Origin: Eutreptiella sp. 'Long Island Sound 2002'
Taxonomy: Eukaryota; Euglenozoa; Euglenophyceae; Eutreptiales; Eutreptiaceae
Length of the DNA stretch: 64,000 bases
Direction: 5' to 3'
Assembly (NCBI GenBank): GCA_964036045.1
Contig: OZ038378.1
Coordinates: forward strand, 172,057,285 to 172,121,284
This document shows positions 55,472 to 64,000 of the stretch, one piece after another. The notes below the pieces were generated by a model that was not told the origin of the DNA, made no database searches, and worked only from the letters and a program-made list of their open reading frames with translations. Position numbers and translations under genes: made by a program. Position 1 is the first letter of the stretch. The number at the start of each line of letters is the position of its first letter.

Positions 55472-56307
55472 AAGACGCAGCGTCGACACAACCCAAACGC
55501 AAGACACAATATACACACTCGCATGGGTTCTCGTAAACCTGCTGGCGACTTGTGACCTGTCTTAGGGCGAAGGGAGTCTCAAAAGAATTAAATTTGCCCC
55601 TTGGTGGGGTCTTGGTTCTGCTCAGTCTCTCCAGGCACCTGCGTTTCGGCCCGAACACGGCCTACTCAGCGAGGCTGCGCGTGGGTATCTGCAGAGGCAG
55701 GAATGGGAGAATTATGGACGAATCCACGCAAAAACGAAGCGACGACACCAAAATCCGTGAAATGACGGCCTAGAATTTTTCTGAAACGACACACCTGAGC
55801 AGAATCCAATTGTGCATCAGAAGCACATTTTTATAGAAATTATAGTCATCTCTGGATTTTTTAAATCCAGAAATTCATACGCATAAAATGGCGGCGCGCA
55901 GGAGCGGCTCCTAGCGAAGCGCCGGAAAATGGAGAAATAATGGAATTATAAACGTATGTCTCACGTAGTCTTGAAAATGACGAGACACACATTAATAAAT
56001 AAACATACAGATTCCACCCACACTATTAGAAGAATCAAAAATTCAAGAATTCGAAAATCAATCGAAAAGACTTCAACGAATCAGGTATAAACTACAGGTA
56101 TGCTCGTCTCGCATGCCGCATACACATTGCTCGTCTCGTGTCTCCGTGAACGAGCCTTGTAGCAGCGCTAACAACGATAGGACGCGATAGAGGGATTGAT
56201 TAGAAAGATTGCAGATGATTAGCGGTCAGATCAGGGTGATTAGACATACAAACAAGTGCATAGCAACGTTCCTCGCGTGCGCCCCTCACTTGCTCTCTCT
56301 CTCCAGC
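55472..56307. other. intergenic or part of the second LTR element
   Basis: No gene was supported. The right flank of the insertion continues towards the LTR-like repeat at 56.3 kb. Words such as ATGCTCGTCTCG at 56100 and CTCGTCTCGTGTC are locally repeated. Confidence 0.4.
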
Positions 56308-57440
56308 GGTAGGTAAGGTGAGTAAGCCCAGGCGGGGCCACCCCCCCCGTGGAGTTCCTGATTGTGGTAGAGATGGGCAGGTGTGCCCACGCTAAAAGTG
56401 CATACTCGCGCATGCACACACGCATTAAAGGGTAGGCCACGCGAAGTGCGCACGGTAAACCTTGTTTAGGCTACCCAGGGGCTCCTCGGTACGTTCTTTA
56501 AGAGAACCTGAGGAGTCCCTTAACGCTTGCTCGCTTGACAAGGGTAGCTGCTTCTGCAGCGTGTTTGCGGACAGTGTATTATAGGTCACACTGAGAAGGG
56601 TATAATACCTGGAGTGTGGCTTGGTTCCTCCGCCGCAAACGCCCTTTCATTTGCCTTTGTTTTACAGGTGGGCAGGTAGGGTGAGTGGTGCAGCAGCATT
56701 TTTTTATGCCCTGCTAAACAAGGGCGCAGATCACACAAACAAGTAACTCCGCTCCGCCTGTGGCAGAGCAGGGAGTCCGACTTCATCGACATCTGCGCTT
56801 TGCACGCGAGAGCACTCCTTCCCTCCAAGCCCTAGCAGGGGAAACGCGTTGTGGCGTCCCCTGTTAGGCCACAGTTGCTTAGCAGCGCTGTGTTCTCTTG
56901 TCATTTCACAGGAGGGTCGCTAGGACCCACGACACCTTTGACTTCGCAACGCCCAGTAGAGTGTGCGTGTAGGAGTGGTAGTCCTGAGTGGGGGCTTGAG
57001 CCAGTTGCCCCAGTGCTCGCCCACCAGGATGGTGCCACTGTAGGGTGTGTAGGACCTGTAGTGCGTGTGTCACTGTCCCACCCGTTTCCTGCAATTTTAG
57101 CAGGGTTGGTGGGCTGTGGCAGTGGTTAGGTCAGTGTTTTGGCCACATAGCAAAACGGCGTTTTCATGCCTTCATAGCTTTTGGCCACCCCTCCCTGTAG
57201 TAGACAGATAGGTAGGGAAAACAATACCTGGATTAGCACGCTGGATATTCCCCCAAGGTTTTGTGCCAGCACAGAAATTGGGCGCATAGGGGAGGGGAGA
57301 CCCGGGGCGTACCCCGTGGCATCAATAAGCCAACCCTCCAGGTTTAGCAAGGGCGCAGACTTGGGTATAATTAGGACACCACTTCTGCGGCTTGCTCTCA
57401 GGACCTTAGCAATAGCACACTCACACATACGCTTTGGCAG
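56308..57440 (-). repeat. diverged LTR-like repeat, copy 2
   Basis: Aligns with 42200-43234 (blocks listed there). It retains the hairpins GTTCTTTAAGAGAAC near 56493 and GTATTATA ... TATAATAC near 56575-56607. It lies on the 3' side of the chromodomain fragment at 57454, which is where the 3' LTR of a minus-strand element should be. Precise ends and a purine tract were not found. Confidence 0.5.
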
Positions 57441-57453
57441 GTAAGGGTAAGGT

Positions 57454-58146
57454 TCAGTCCCTAGCTTTAGTCTTGGAGGCAAGCGTCTCAGCGAGCCTCA
57501 GCAACTCACCAAGGTTGTTCTGGGACAAGTAGTCAACCAGAACTGATTTTAGGCGTCCCTCAGGTAGAACAAATGCAGAGAAGGGCTCCCAGGTGGCCTC
57601 TTCGACCCCAAACCCTTCCCAGAGGGTGAGGAAGCGCCAACCCTGGCGATAGCGGTGGCGTAGGACAGACTTCACCAGGTAGAAGCCCTCCTTAGCCATC
57701 TCCTCGGCGTTCATGTCGGGGAGTTCACCTTCAACTTCCATAGGGCTGGCAGCCCCTTGTAGGTCCAGAGCGGCGATTTCCTCGTCGTTCAGCTCCCACT
57801 CCTCCCCACAGAGGTCTTCAGGATCATGGTAGCGCTTCAGGTGTTGAGCAGCGCACACCAGGGTCCCCCCTAGACGGGGAGAACACCGCACGGTGATACG
57901 GTGTCCATCCACAGATAGGATCTTGTACGGCCCGAAGTATGGGTCATCGCTGGTAGAGCGTGGCCAGGCGGGTAGTCGACTGTGGTGCACCAGCACCCAG
58001 TCCCCCTCTTGGTAGGTGCCGGTACACGGTGCTTGTTCTTCTTGTTCCACTGACGCTCCCTCACTCTCTGCAGCATAGTGAAGCGGTACCCAGAACCCCA
58101 TGGCTAGGTTACGGCATACAACCGGTCTCCGGTCCACTAACCCCAT
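57454..58146 (-). pseudogene. pol: second Ty3/gypsy family: integrase C-terminus and chromodomain
   Basis: The 230-residue minus frame starts at the end of an integrase: YQEGDWVLVHHSRLPAWP and PYFGPYKILSVDGHRITVRC, the GPY/F module. After an acidic linker comes a chromodomain: YLVKSVLRHRYRQGWRFLTL, WEGFGVEEATWEPFSAFV, then LKSVLVDYLSQN. Sequence and linkers are unlike the element at 44.7-55.5 kb, so it is a separate chromovirus family. No integrase catalytic core, RNase H or RT lies upstream (58.15 kb rightward), so the copy is 5'-truncated or was cut by rearrangement. Confidence 0.85.
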
Positions 58147-61100
58147 GTACGGAAGGGAAGACGCCCGTTGACGCTCCGTTCCGTGCCGTAAAGCCCCGCA
58201 TCGGCAACCGATGCACCGCCAGCGGAGATTTGTATATCAGAACATCAGGAATCAACAGGGTTTTATTTTCATATTGTTTCCGTCAAGTTTTACGCTTCCG
58301 TTCTGATATTCACTGTTTTGACTGCTGGCGGTTGGATCGCGACTTTACCGTAACCGCCAGTTTAACTGTTTATAATGGAAATTTTAACGCAATCCGTCAC
58401 GAAGGCTCCAAAGCCTTCAGGAACTGCATGGACGCTTCCGCAATTTTCACATCTTACACTCGCAACCTTAATCCGAATTTTTCAGGATGTCGAAATCGGA
58501 TTTTCGACTTCGACATCCCCGCACTTGATTTGACCTCTTTCGAGTGGACCTACGTGCTTCCCTATGCACGAATCAACTTTCCTTTTATCCTGCCCTCCAT
58601 TTGTCTTAAAGATATGGGCAAAACAAAGTTGATTCGTGAGGCCACTTGTGAAGGTCATATCTCGTGTTGCTTGCGAGGAATGACAGTAAGGAAACGTGGG
58701 ATGTATTCACAATACTCCTGACGTAATTTAGGAAGCATTATATGCCTTGCGTCTCCACACGTGCGCGCTAGTGTAATGGATCATGGTCAAGAGGGTAGAG
58801 TTTGCGTTACAACTCATTGGCCATGGTATTGCGTGCGTTAAGATAACTTTCGAGTGTAGCGCGCAAGTGTTGGTGTTGCATAGGAACTCTCCTTGAGTTC
58901 CTATGAGCGATTGACACAAAGTTATGCCCTTGGAGGGGCATGACATATCGTGGTGGGAGCTACCTTTTTGGGCAATATGTGGTATGTGCCATGTGTTGTG
59001 TTGTGTGCCCATTTGGCGGGTCCATTGCTCCAAGCCGAACCCGCCAATGGACCTCATATTGTGCAAGCCCCTTCTCCATACTCCCCACGATCAATTGCAA
59101 GCCTAACCTTCGTGGAGGAAAGCTTGTGTGGCGATCCCAAAGCGATGCGTTGGGAGCAAGGTGTGTATTTTGCAATTTTCCATATTTTCATGTGCCCACT
59201 TGGGAAGTAGCGCTCGTAACCTTTCAAGGCGCCCCAAGTGGAGCACATATGTGGGATCGAAGGTCATTGGTGTCAAGTCATTGTGTTTAGAATGATTAGT
59301 TGATTGCATGATCCAAGCCGAAGATATTATAATATAATTGTGCACCTTTCAATGCACTTTTGTATGTCTTTGTGCCAATTTTGCCGTTTTTGGCCCGTCA
59401 TGATGTCAAGTGGTGACCGTGTATCTCAACGTTGCGTTCAATTGACATCGTGACCCAAGTATGTTATGAGGGTACATACTTCGGTGCCCAACATATCTTG
59501 GACCCGGCGAATAACTCCTCTTAGGCTTGGCATACCGTGGCCGCCATGTTGGCGATTTGGGACTATCCCAAATCATGGGCTCACTTGGCGACCCTGCCAT
59601 TCCCAAAACCGGAGGAGTTGGGCGACGCCCAAAAGATATGTTGGACACACATGACTTGATACCAATCCTATGGCACACTCCGGTCCAAGTCGGGCATGTG
59701 CCTCATTTGCCCCAACCATGAGTGTGCGCATTTTTGGCCATTTTGAGCAATTTTCCACTTTTGCTGCCCGCCGTGCACTATGTTCTAACCCTCGTGCACG
59801 CCGGACGCATGGACCAATGGACCATATATGACATGGGTGTTATGGGTAATGGTCCCCATGGTTCACACACCACGTGGGCGAAGCGGAGCAACCTTCGTCA
59901 AGGCGCTAGGCCAAAGTGAGTGTGGGCAATTTTGCCATTTTGGCATTTGTGGACCCAATTGGGATCGTCACCGCGCCCAGTGGCATGGAGATCTTTGAAA
60001 GCCAAGGGCATGGGAGTCTCCGTTGGACTCCCGGTGGATTGCGTATGGAATGGCGGATCCGATCTCCAAGCCGGCGTGGAGATATACTATTGGGAGCACA
60101 CTGAATTTTGGCTCATTTCAGGCAGCCAAAATAACCCCATTTTGGGACCCCAATTTCCCCCTTCCGTGTCGTCAATTGGCGGCCCCATTTCTCTAAGCCC
60201 ATAGGGAGCCCGGACCTAATTCCAAGTTGTACACTCAGATATAAGTCCTAGGTCCTGCCTCCTACCCTGTGAGCTATTGGCCTTACCTTGGCCGGGCGAG
60301 CCACGCGTGGGAATGACGCCAATTTTGGTGATTTTGGCATCATGACCCCACTTGACAAACCCGTGGTGCCCTGATGCCGGGACCTCAGAGGGAACCAGGT
60401 TGGGTGAGGGTTCCAGGGAGTTCATACTCGAAGGGCATAGGGTCAGTTGCCTCGTCCCTACCTCTGGCGGGTCCGGACGAGTGGTCAATTTCTGAGATTT
60501 TTGAGTTAATTCCAGTTTGGGCTGAAACAGCCCATTTTCAGCTACCAACTGCTGGGTGATAATGGCGGGGCCATATCTCTTGCTCAGAGAGGCATTGAGG
60601 CCTGCCGTTAAGGGAGCATAGGGAGCCACTGTCGGTTAGCCTTGGAGCTCCTTGGTTCCCAGGAACTCGCCTCTGGCTAGGCGGGACACCTCTCCCATTG
60701 GCAGGGTTTCAGGGTCCGGACTGAGCAGGGCATGGGTTGTGTTTGAGCCCCCGCCCCCACCAGCCACTGAGAGGGTCGGACCTGGGATTGGGATATGAGT
60801 TGGGACTGAGTGTCTATTGTCCCATGATGCCCTTACCCCAGTCCAGTCTTAACCCCATGTGTACATATCCTGATGTGTTGTTGTACATACTTTTGTTCCC
60901 TCTTTGCAGAGAGGCAAGGATTCTGAAACGCTTTGTCACATGACACGAGCGTATTGATGCCCTTGTGAGCGTAGTGCCTTGCCTGCCTGCTCACCTGTGC
61001 GTGTCACCGCAGCGTCCCGTGGCCGGCCCCCCACGGGAACGCGTCAAAAGCGTTTCACCGCCGCGGGGTTACCCAGCCCTCGCGTGCCACTCGGGGCCAC

Positions 61101-61484
61101 CCACCCCGAGCAGCGCGGCGCAGTCCGCAGCTCGCAGCGCAGCGCAGCAACTCGCAGCGCAGCGCAGCAGCTCGTAGCGCCGCCCAGCGACAGCGCCGAG
61201 TTCGTCACGGAGCCAGCAGCGCCCTCCAGAGCATCGCCCTGACCGCGCAGCAACCGTGAAAGAGGTGCACAGACCAGGACTCCTGCATCAGCCCCATCGG
61301 CCGACCCGGAGTCCCATCGGCCGACCAGCAAGGCCGCGTCAACCACCTCCACAACCACCGGCTGACCAGCACCAGCCGCACTTCCAATCCAGTGCTGCAG
61401 CACCCTCCTCAACAACCACAACCAGTTCGTTGAGTTGAACGAGTGCACATCAAGGACCTCAAGACCAACTACGCCCCCGCTGCC
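58147..61484. other. intergenic
   Basis: No gene was supported. At 59015-59050 TTGGCGGGT ... ACCCGCCAA forms a 9-bp inverted repeat. AT-rich to about 60.2 kb, then increasingly GC-rich. A short array of GCAGCGCAGCAGCTCG-like units lies at 61128-61180, just before the GC-rich ORF. Confidence 0.4.
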
Positions 61485-62171
61485 ATGGTGAATTGGCAAG
61501 AAGCGGGTAGGAGGTGGCCGCAGCCCCACCCCCATGTGGCGCGCCTGCTGCGCGGATTGCTGTGGGACCAGCAGTACCGCTACAGCAATCCCCAGTGCGA
61601 AGGCGGCATGCCCGGGAGCTTCGAGCTCCGCGAGGACATGGGGGAGGACCGCCTGCGGGCAGTGGAGGAGTGGCTGCTGGCGGAAGGGTACGAGTACCGC
61701 TTCCGCCGCAAGCGCTGGAGGACGTGGACCCGGCCGGACAGGCCCGGCGAAGGGCTGCGCCCCGACGGGATTGAGGAGGACGAGGACCCCAACGCCTACC
61801 CGTCGGGCGCCTCGATCAACGTCTCCCTGTGGGACGTGATGGAGAAGAACTTCCCGGAACCGGGGAGCGAGCGCAGGCTGCAGGGCAGCAGCAGCGCGTC
61901 TCCGGCGACGGAGAAGCGGTTCGCCGGGGACAGGAGGCGGGACCGGAGGTGGCGGGAGTACCAGGAGTCCCTGGCCGCCGAAGCCGCCCAAGGCGCCAAG
62001 GGCGGAACCCCAGCCCCCAGTCCCCAACGGGCCAATGGTGGTCATCACCCCGGCTCCACCACCCTTGGCGACTACATCAAAGTCGCCAGGCAGACCAAGG
62101 CCAAGCCCCGTCCGCTGCTCCTGAAGCCCCAGCAGGCCTCAGCAGGCCCCAGCAGCGACGTGGAGTTGTAA
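61485..62171 (+). CDS. GC-rich ORF truncated by an LTR insertion
   Basis: The ATG at 61485 has a strong context (GCTGCCATGG); the frame is open upstream to 61443 as well. The 228-residue product is charged and helix-rich: VARLLRGLLWDQQYRYSN, EDRLRAVEEWLLAEGYEYRF and RRWREYQESLAAEAAQGAK, ending in a Pro/Ser-rich tail. No domain was recognised. The last codons (GAG, TTG, TAA) run into the LTR that starts at 62167, so the stop is supplied by the transposon and the true C-terminus would lie beyond the insertion, outside the window. The minus-strand frame over the same bases was judged a shadow. Confidence 0.5.
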   Translation: MVNWQEAGRRWPQPHPHVARLLRGLLWDQQYRYSNPQCEGGMPGSFELREDMGEDRLRAVEEWLLAEGYEYRFRRKRWRTWTRPDRPGEGLRPDGIEEDEDPNAYPSGASINVSLWDVMEKNFPEPGSERRLQGSSSASPATEKRFAGDRRRDRRWREYQESLAAEAAQGAKGGTPAPSPQRANGGHHPGSTTLGDYIKVARQTKAKPRPLLLKPQQASAGPSSDVEL

Positions 62172-62697
62172 GTGCGGCTAGCCCCATCTGCTCAGATTTT
62201 CAGACATTCTGCCCAGATTGGCTACATTTTGGTCATTTTCTTTGCTTCGGCGGAATTGCCGCCTCGCAGCTCAGTCACAGGATATTTCCTATATATTTCC
62301 GATATGCCGGATTTGATTCCGCGGTCCATTTCCCGTAAATCCGCCGCATTCCGCTATTTTAGCTGGAATCGCCATTTGCCGCTGACGCGCGCTCGCGGGC
62401 CTGATCGGCCAGACAATTTTCATAAATGGATTATTTAAATTCATTCAGACAGTTTTGGACACTCAGATGTATTTAGAATAATTCCCCTCAATTTTCTTCA
62501 TAGACTGGGATTTTCTGCCGGACCACAATCAGCATGGACCTTGCTTCTGTTGTCGCTGCTCTCGCCTCCGTTGGTGTCCGAGTGTCCGGTTCTACACCCA
62601 ATAACAACATCCAGGGAGACTCCTCGCGTGCCTGCCCCACTGGTCTTGCCGGCCCCGAGCCCTCCGGCACCCACAACGACCCAGGGCAGCACTTTCA
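62167..62697 (+). repeat. 5' LTR of the second copy
   Basis: 531 bp, TGTAAGTG ... ACTTTCA, homologous to the 532-bp LTRs at 44.7 and 54.9 kb with scattered substitutions. CCTATATATTTCC near 62288 is the likely TATA region. Confidence 0.92.
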
Positions 62698-64000
62698 TGG
62701 TAGCAGAGGCTACCTGAATGTTGTTCCTTTGGTGTCCCAACCACAGCTAGCCCCTCAGTATGTCCCCGTAGACTCCGCCACCTCCGGAGACGTAACGATC
62801 ACGCTCCCGTGGTGCTGTGCGAACGAGGCCTTGAGAGGAATGCCTTGCGCAAGCCCAAATTGCCCAAGAAGGACACAAATCAGCAGCTGTGGAGGCCCAG
62901 ATTACAATCAAGATCCCAGTCGAAATTGGCCATCAAGCAGCTGGAATCTCCCAGCCTACGCTAATGGCAACGCTCCGGTGGAGCTTACGGACCTGGCAGG
63001 TACTAATAATCCGTACCAATGTTCACATTTCGTGACCATCGATGCCGACATTGACGACATTGAGATGGGTGGTCCAGGTGAGGTACCTACCTACAATCGA
63101 CCAGCCTCATGGGCACAATGGGACAACCATTTGTCTTCGGAAGTGGCCCGTAACTTTGAGGCGCTTGAGGCCCTGTGTCTATTAGCCACGTCTAAGCTGA
63201 TAGGACAAGAAAGAATCGCCTCTGATTTTTTATTTGAATATTTTTTCCTCCTTCAAGAAGAAATTAAGACTAGGATGTGGTGGTGTTCTCAAGAAGATGA
63301 ATGTTTTGCCATTTTCTTGCAGATCTGGGAGGCAAGCCCCTTCCCGAAGGAGAAGACCAAGGCACCGGTTGCCGGGCCCTCCGCCCCTCATCCCTCTGTT
63401 TCCATCCGCGACGATCTAGCCGCCGCGGTTGAGGAAGGAATTTTAGAGGCAGCTAGGCAGGCAAGCCTGGAAATTAGGACTGAAGGAGCTCCCCAAGTGG
63501 ACTCCTGGCTGCGAACCACTGAGATTAGCGGTCCGACAGCCTGCTCAGGTCCTTCAGGACACGGTATGTACTGTCCTGCCGACTGCTCTTGCAGATTACA
63601 GCGAGACTCTGAGCTCCAACTGCTCAAAGATCAAATGCAACTCATTATTCAGACGCTGGGAATTAAAGATCTTTTCAAGACCCACATGAGGTCTGAGGGC
63701 GCATCATCGGTGGATCAGACAACAGAACCGTCGGAGGAGGCGACGGAAATTTTTCGATTGCTCCTTCGGTGGACTCTAAGACCACCGATGCACGGATCAG
63801 CAGGACTAAGCTAAAGGAAAGGGTTACAATCTCTCGATCACAGAGTAGATCGGCGAAGGCTAGGACTGAGGTTCAGAATGCCAAAAGAACTGCCTCCCGT
63901 ACTACCCTTCCTGCTGTTGATTCCAATGCAATTGCCCAGATGTTGCTCGCCCAGACCCTCGCCGGAGCTGGTGTGGCTAATGATGCCGCCAAGGTGTCTA
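62534..64000 (+). pseudogene. gag: gag of the second copy, partial, frameshifted
   Basis: The ATG at 62534 lies in the LTR as in the first copy. The frame is intact through the site broken there (T6 at 63240, FEYFFLLQEEIKTR) and reads on through the acidic and Pro-rich N-terminal region and a Cys-rich segment (GMYCPADCSCRLQRD). It then shifts at a T5 run near 63753, where the first copy has T6, and stops at 63812-63814. The downstream gag sequence (RTKLKERVTISRSQSRSAKA) continues in another frame to the window end. Confidence 0.88.
62698..62709 (+). promoter_or_regulatory. primer binding site, initiator tRNA-Met
   Basis: TGGTAGCAGAGG, identical to the first copy, directly after the LTR and inside the gag frame. 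Confidence 0.9.

Larger units (their letters stand above)
62167..64000 (+). mobile_element. second copy of the 44.7-kb chromovirus family, 5' part
   Basis: Plus-strand element entering at 62167 and running off the window: 5' LTR (62167-62697), PBS (62698-62709), gag from 62534. It is about 95% identical by eye to the copy at 44.7-55.5 kb, so it derives from a separate insertion rather than local duplication. It interrupts the GC-rich ORF. The right end and target duplication lie outside; the left flanking five bases are GGAGT. Confidence 0.93.

Noticed and set aside
57960-58721. 253-codon plus-strand frame
   Set aside because: Its first part is antisense to the integrase/chromodomain fragment, and the rest has no recognisable domain.
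61044-62048. 334-codon minus-strand frame
   Set aside because: A GC-rich region gives long antisense frames. Its composition is Leu/Pro/Val-rich with no domain, while the plus strand has a strong ATG context and a more natural charge pattern.

Overview
The window looks like nuclear DNA of a eukaryote, most likely a flagellated protist or microalga. The evidence is GT-AG introns on several exons, very low gene density, chromodomain Ty3/gypsy retrotransposons primed by initiator tRNA-Met, a FAR1/MULE transposase, and many microsatellites, minisatellites and tRNA-like SINE heads. One spliced gene has the RPKSA-type motifs common in ciliary proteins. I cannot name the species, and nothing indicates a prokaryote or organelle.

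Layout. 1-37.4 kb is mostly repeat-rich intergenic DNA with unusually many long G or C homopolymers. It holds scattered exons: a three-exon coiled-coil gene (3881-5792, minus), a zinc-ribbon exon (12972-13480, minus), an F-box exon (21487-21646, minus), a GT11 fucosyltransferase-like last exon (28778-29821, minus) and a DUF268-like membrane protein (31312-32679, minus). It also holds decayed mobile-element pieces: an RNase H with two stops (20.5-21.0 kb), a reverse transcriptase broken into three frames (36.1-37.2 kb), a possible PiggyBac-type zinc finger (26.9-27.1 kb) and several inverted-repeat elements. 37.4-40.3 kb holds a 751-bp tandem duplication carrying a 49-bp palindrome, followed by a frameshifted FAR1/MULE transposase.

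40.3-64 kb is dominated by LTR retrotransposons. The centrepiece is a structurally complete Ty3/gypsy chromovirus on the minus strand (44700-55466). It has 532-bp LTRs differing at two positions by eye, TG...CA ends, a 5-bp target duplication CCTCC, an initiator-Met PBS and a purine tract. Its gag begins inside the 5' LTR. Gag, protease, a methyltransferase-like NPPF domain, RT, RNase H, integrase and chromodomain lie in one reading frame interrupted by TGA, TAG and TAG; a one-base deletion also breaks gag upstream. A second copy enters from the right (62167 to beyond 64000, plus strand), inserted in a GC-rich ORF. A different chromodomain element survives as a 3' fragment (57454-58146), next to a diverged LTR-like repeat with a relative at 42.2-43.2 kb.

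Working picture: a retrotransposon-rich region in which one chromovirus family moved recently, next to a repeat-rich stretch with a few host genes. Two minus-strand neighbours, the GT11 and DUF268-like genes, are both plausible secretory-pathway proteins. Single-exon calls are reading-frame inferences; splice sites were read by eye.
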